A stretch of DNA of 9,056 bases. Source: Deltaproteobacteria bacterium (GTDB taxonomy: Bacteria; Myxococcota_A; UBA796; GCA-2862545). This document shows, in pieces, positions 6,376 to 9,056 of this stretch; within the stretch, counting starts at the first letter, position 1, and every line of letters begins with the position of its first letter. The notes beneath the pieces are model-generated. The model had not been told where the DNA came from and made no database searches. It saw only the letters and a program-made list of their open reading frames with translations. The position numbers and the translations under genes are program-made. The DNA is taken from contig JAFDJI010000111.1 of the NCBI GenBank assembly GCA_019307545.1, forward strand, positions 1 through 9,056, read 5' to 3'.

Positions 6376-8289
6376 ATGAGCAGCGAGTGGGGCGACGAGG
6401 ATGAGGCCATTCAGTGGGTGAGCGATGAAGGTCCCACTCCGCCCCCACCGCCCCCGCCCCCCCTCGGGCAGCAGGTCGGCGTGGGCGCGGGACTCGGGGC
6501 GCTGGGTGGGGTGACCTTCTTGGGCTGGGAGACCGCGGTCACGGGTTGGGTGGGCCTCCAGCCCGCCCTCGGTGTCCTGCCGATCGCTACCCTGCTCCTC
6601 TACGCGTCGACCGGCGGCTTGTTCGGCGCCCTCGCAGGCCTGGGGCGAAAGCGCGATTCACATTGGGCGGCGATCACCATGTGCCTGGTGGTCCCTTGGC
6701 TCGTCGCCGGACAGCTGGGCGCGCTGATCGGTTCGGCGGACGCTTCCATCTGGCTTGCCTTCCCACTGCTCTTCGCCCTCGGGATCCTGGCCGGGTACTT
6801 CGGCATCGCCGAGAACACCGAGGAGCCGACCGCGGGCGCGATCGCGGTCGCCCTGTTCCTCTGCCTGGCCATCTTGTTGCCCATCGATGCCCACCTGTTC
6901 GTGTCCTTGACCTCTCCGGCCGCGCTCGGGCTGAACGGGGCGGCGCTGGTGATCACGACCATCCTGGGCGGGTTGACCGCGATGGTGCTCGCGGATGGCG
7001 TGCTGGGCATTCGCGGGCTCATCGGCGTGGGCGCGGTCGTGGGTTGGGTGGCGGCGCTCCCGGTGCTGAGACCCGCCTATGCAGACTGGCCTCAGGCAGG
7101 TCGCGATGATCGTCCGCCGTTGGTGCTGGTGGTGGTGGGGGGGCTGCGCGCCGATCACCTCGGCATCTACGGGAACCCACGAGCCAATTCTCCCGCCATC
7201 GACGAGGCAGCCGCCGGGGGGCTGGTCTATGCGGACGCCAGTACAGCGGCCCCGTGGACCCTTCCCGCCGTGGCCTCCATCCTCACGGGCCAACTCCCCT
7301 CGCACCACGGTGCGGGGATGTCCGCACGGGGGGTGGCGCGCGAACGCCCGCTGTCCCCCAGACCCCGCGTCCTGGCCGAGGATCTCGAAGGGAGGGGCTA
7401 CACCAGCGTCGGGATCACCACCTCCACCCTGCTCGCCCGGCCCTTCGGCCTGGCGAGGGGATTTTCGTCCTATGACGATCGGACGGGTCCCGCCGCGCTT
7501 CCGGCCGCCCTCCGCCCGCTCCGCACCCTGCACCTCGACCCGTTCCAATGGCCGGCTTACCTAAGCGCCACGGAGGTCACCGACCGCGCCATCGACTTCG
7601 TGCAGGCCCAGAAGCGATCGAGCTGGTTCCTGCTGGTCCACTACATGGATCCGCACCTGGAGCGTACGCCCCCGCAGGAGGACCTGGTGGCGGTGGGTGC
7701 GTTGCCCGACCACCTCTCGGACACCTACGACGGCGCGGTACACCACGTGGACCGCCAGGTGGGGCGCCTGTTGGAGGTGTTGCCAGAGCAGGCCTGGGTC
7801 GTGATCACCGCAGACCATGGGGTGGAGTTGGGGGAGCGGCGCCCGTCCCACCACCCGGCCTCCGACGGGGTGCGGTACGGACACACCCTGTTCGAGGAGC
7901 AACTCCACGTGCCCTTGATCGTGCTCGGGCCCGGGCTGCAGCCCACCTGGGTGGAGCGGCCGGTGCCCTCCCTGGACATCGCCCCCACCCTGCTCGTCCT
8001 CGCCGGTGCCCAGCCGGGCCAGACGGATGGCGTCCCGCTCCACGAGGTCGTGCCGGAAAGCGCCGCCGCCTCCCCGAGGACCCTCGTCGCCGAAGCCGTG
8101 CGCTACGGGCCGGAGACCAAGTCCGCACGGATCGGTCGGTACAAGCTCATCTACACCCGGGACGAGGGGGGCAGGCTCTACGACCTCACCGTGGACCCCA
8201 GGGAGCGCTCCCCCATCCGACAGCTCGACCGGGAGAAACAGACGATCATCCGGGAGCTGGAAGCGCTGCTCCCGCCCTTCCCGCGGTAG
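6376..8289 (+). CDS. Membrane-embedded sulfatase/phosphotransferase-fold (alkaline phosphatase superfamily) protein with altered active site
   Basis: The ATG at 6376 has GGAG seven bases upstream; the product is 637 residues. An acidic N-terminus leads into eight consecutive prolines (22-29), then about six or seven hydrophobic helices (roughly 32-230). The rest is a sulfatase-fold domain (about 247-637), probably outside the cytoplasmic membrane. Landmarks are LRADHLGIYG 257-266, PWTLPAVASILTG 293-305, HYMDPH 422-427, ADHG 479-482, GHTLFEEQLHVPLIV 502-516 and the C-terminal RYKLIY...LYDLTVDP block. In true sulfatases the C/S-x-P-x-R motif supplies formylglycine; here T-L-P-A-V puts Thr295 at that place, as in phosphoethanolamine and phosphoglycerol transferases, so sulfatase activity is unlikely by the usual route. 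The first metal-binding Asp expected just before LRADHL is Gly255, while Asp480, His481 and His503 are kept. It may be a divergent transferase/hydrolase or a pseudoenzyme. The substrate is unknown. Confidence 0.88.
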   Translation: MSSEWGDEDEAIQWVSDEGPTPPPPPPPPLGQQVGVGAGLGALGGVTFLGWETAVTGWVGLQPALGVLPIATLLLYASTGGLFGALAGLGRKRDSHWAAITMCLVVPWLVAGQLGALIGSADASIWLAFPLLFALGILAGYFGIAENTEEPTAGAIAVALFLCLAILLPIDAHLFVSLTSPAALGLNGAALVITTILGGLTAMVLADGVLGIRGLIGVGAVVGWVAALPVLRPAYADWPQAGRDDRPPLVLVVVGGLRADHLGIYGNPRANSPAIDEAAAGGLVYADASTAAPWTLPAVASILTGQLPSHHGAGMSARGVARERPLSPRPRVLAEDLEGRGYTSVGITTSTLLARPFGLARGFSSYDDRTGPAALPAALRPLRTLHLDPFQWPAYLSATEVTDRAIDFVQAQKRSSWFLLVHYMDPHLERTPPQEDLVAVGALPDHLSDTYDGAVHHVDRQVGRLLEVLPEQAWVVITADHGVELGERRPSHHPASDGVRYGHTLFEEQLHVPLIVLGPGLQPTWVERPVPSLDIAPTLLVLAGAQPGQTDGVPLHEVVPESAAASPRTLVAEAVRYGPETKSARIGRYKLIYTRDEGGRLYDLTVDPRERSPIRQLDREKQTIIRELEALLPPFPR

Positions 8290-8317
8290 CCGTGCCCGAG
8301 ACACGAACCTCGGTTAC

Positions 8318-8338
8318 CCCTCCCGTCCCGTGGGAGGG
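8318..8338 (+). promoter_or_regulatory. 7-bp hairpin that includes the Shine-Dalgarno sequence of the downstream small gene
   Basis: CCCTCCC at 8318-8324 pairs perfectly with GGGAGGG at 8332-8338 around a 7-base loop. The right arm is the only Shine-Dalgarno-like sequence for the ATG at 8342. The stem also begins 28 bases after the stop of the upstream gene, so it may instead be an end-of-gene stem. There is no T-tract. In RNA it would hide the ribosome site, suggesting translational control or a need for unfolding; this is inference. Confidence 0.4.
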
Positions 8339-8341
8339 CCG

Positions 8342-8572
8342 ATGAAACGCTTCGAGTACCTGGTGGTGTACCAGGAGAACAACCGCGTGCTCACCGCCAA
8401 CGGCCATTGGCAGGGCGAAGTACCCAAGGGCGAGGAGGGCGATCGGGAGAGCTGCCCCGACAAGTTCGCCTACCTGGAGGAGGCCGGCGCGCAGGGTTGG
8501 GAGCTGGTCGCCATCGATCCCGAGCGTGAAGGGACCGCGGTGCTCTACTTCAAGCGGGACCGCTCGGGCTGA
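8342..8572 (+). CDS. Small DUF4177-like protein
   Basis: The ATG at 8342 follows GGGAGGG (8332-8338) and gives 76 residues; the frame stays open upstream, but that part is a GC-rich shadow of the sulfatase-fold gene. The sequence begins KRFEYLVVYQ and ends GWELVAIDPEREGTAVLYFKR, matching the DUF4177 pattern: a YEY.VV-like first strand, a short helix ending in a Leu-rich G..GWELV, and a final strand with FKR. Small proteins of this family have no established biochemical role that I know of. No signal peptide or membrane segment is visible, so it is probably cytosolic. Its stop TGA (8570-8572) shares the A with the ATG of the next gene, so the two are very likely translated from one message with coupling. 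The ribosome site is inside a predicted hairpin. Confidence 0.8.
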   Translation: MKRFEYLVVYQENNRVLTANGHWQGEVPKGEEGDRESCPDKFAYLEEAGAQGWELVAIDPEREGTAVLYFKRDRSG

Positions 8573-9056
8573 TGCGCCTCGAGGTTCGCGATCACCGGGC
8601 CGACCCCGGAGGGTGGGCGAGAGAGCTGGGTGTCTCCGAGGAGGCCTGTGCGCTCCTGCTCGATTCGGACTTCATCGATCTGCACTGCGACCTCGAGGTC
8701 CCGGTTCGGGTGTGGGGGTACGACCCGACCGTGCGTCACGATCCGTGGCGCAAGCCCCCACCGTTCATGGGACACACGGACTACCCGCGCCTGCTGGAGG
8801 CCGGGTTCAGCGGGGTGGTGTGCGACATCGCGACCAACGTCTTCCGCCGTGCTGCTCGTCGGCAGGAGGTCACCCTCCAGAACCTCGAGCGCCTCAAGTG
8901 CCGCGTCGAGTCCTTCCCCGAGGAGCTGGCCCTGGTGCGGGACCGCACCGAGTACGACCAGGCCCGCGCCGAGGGGAAGATGGCGATGTGGGTCGCCCTG
9001 CAGGGCGGCAACGCCCTCACCGACGACCCCTCGGTCCTCGACGGCTCCGTCGGGGA
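8572..9056 (+). CDS. Membrane dipeptidase-like (peptidase M19 family), N-terminal part, truncated by window edge
   Basis: The ATG at 8572 overlaps the preceding stop (TGATG), and the frame is open to the end of the window, giving 161 residues. M19 enzymes are zinc-dependent TIM-barrel dipeptidases. The first metal motif is visible as FIDLHCDLEVPVRVWGYDP with His38 and Asp40 (the family H-x-D). Then come FMGHTDYPRLLEAGFSGVVCDIATNVFRR (about 65-93), a NLERLK helix and EGKMAMWVALQGGNAL (134-149). In the best-known members that last block reads GVEGGH, with the Glu bridging two zinc ions; here it is Gln144, with Asn147 where His is usual. A bacterial subgroup with Q in this place exists as I recall, so this may be a subfamily trait and not decay. 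No signal peptide is evident. There is no convincing ribosome site of its own, so translation is probably coupled to the DUF4177-like gene. The later zinc His residues lie outside the window. Confidence 0.82.
   Translation, partial: MRLEVRDHRADPGGWARELGVSEEACALLLDSDFIDLHCDLEVPVRVWGYDPTVRHDPWRKPPPFMGHTDYPRLLEAGFSGVVCDIATNVFRRAARRQEVTLQNLERLKCRVESFPEELALVRDRTEYDQARAEGKMAMWVALQGGNALTDDPSVLDGSVG

Noticed and set aside
6296..6448. 51-residue N-terminal extension of the CHAD protein
   Set aside because: It would cross the divergent gap and overlap the start of the sulfatase-fold gene; the ATG at 6295 has a ribosome site and begins where CHAD-like sequence begins.
6546..8345. Several plus-strand open frames inside the sulfatase-fold gene (for example 6546-7109 and 7548-8345)
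   Set aside because: Their products are Arg/Gly/Pro-rich without motifs and lie wholly or mostly inside the confident gene in another frame.
8545..9020. Minus-strand frames opposite the M19-like gene (8545-8775 and 8781-9020)
   Set aside because: The plus strand is open to the window edge with clear M19 motifs; the minus frames show no recognisable domain.

Overview
The window is GC-rich (roughly 70% by eye) and densely coded, with seven or eight real genes, all intergenic gaps under 100 bases, and no tRNA, rRNA, CRISPR, insertion sequence or phage signature. The mix of a eukaryotic-like Ser/Thr kinase (HRDVTPSN catalytic loop), a membrane-anchored sulfatase-fold protein, a TPR/beta-barrel protein, a lipoprotein and a CHAD protein suggests a Gram-negative bacterium with a complex envelope. 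Myxococcota or a related deltaproteobacterial-type lineage is my best guess, from gene style only.

Left block, plus strand, 1-5411. The 3' part of a GH19 chitinase is followed 19 bases later by an exported TPR plus predicted outer-membrane beta-barrel protein. Next come a short-signal lipoprotein of the NAGPA-like phosphodiester glycosidase family (55-base gap) and a 772-residue Ser/Thr kinase with two closely spaced membrane segments and a long C-terminal helical region (46-base gap). The tight co-directional packing suggests co-transcription, though a promoter in the 46- or 55-base gaps cannot be excluded. The first three products act outside the cytoplasm, and two belong to families that act on GlcNAc-containing glycans.

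Middle, minus strand, 5363-6295. A CHAD-domain (polyphosphate-binding type) gene converges on the kinase. The two coding regions overlap by 49 bases, and an 8-base inverted repeat includes both stop codons. Upstream it diverges from the next gene across an 80-base region that contains a 6-base dyad.

Right block, plus strand, 6376-9056. A membrane-embedded sulfatase/phosphotransferase-fold protein has Thr at the nucleophile position and Gly where the first metal-binding Asp is expected. It is followed by a 76-residue DUF4177-like protein whose Shine-Dalgarno sequence lies inside a 7-bp hairpin. A partial M19-type dipeptidase gene then starts inside the stop codon of the small gene (TGATG) and runs off the window.

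I found no clear defence system or mobile system. The most distinctive points are the altered active-site residues in the sulfatase-fold protein, the kinase architecture, the convergent overlap with its inverted repeat, the hairpin over the small gene's ribosome site, and the adjacency of two GlcNAc-related hydrolase families to a TPR/barrel protein.
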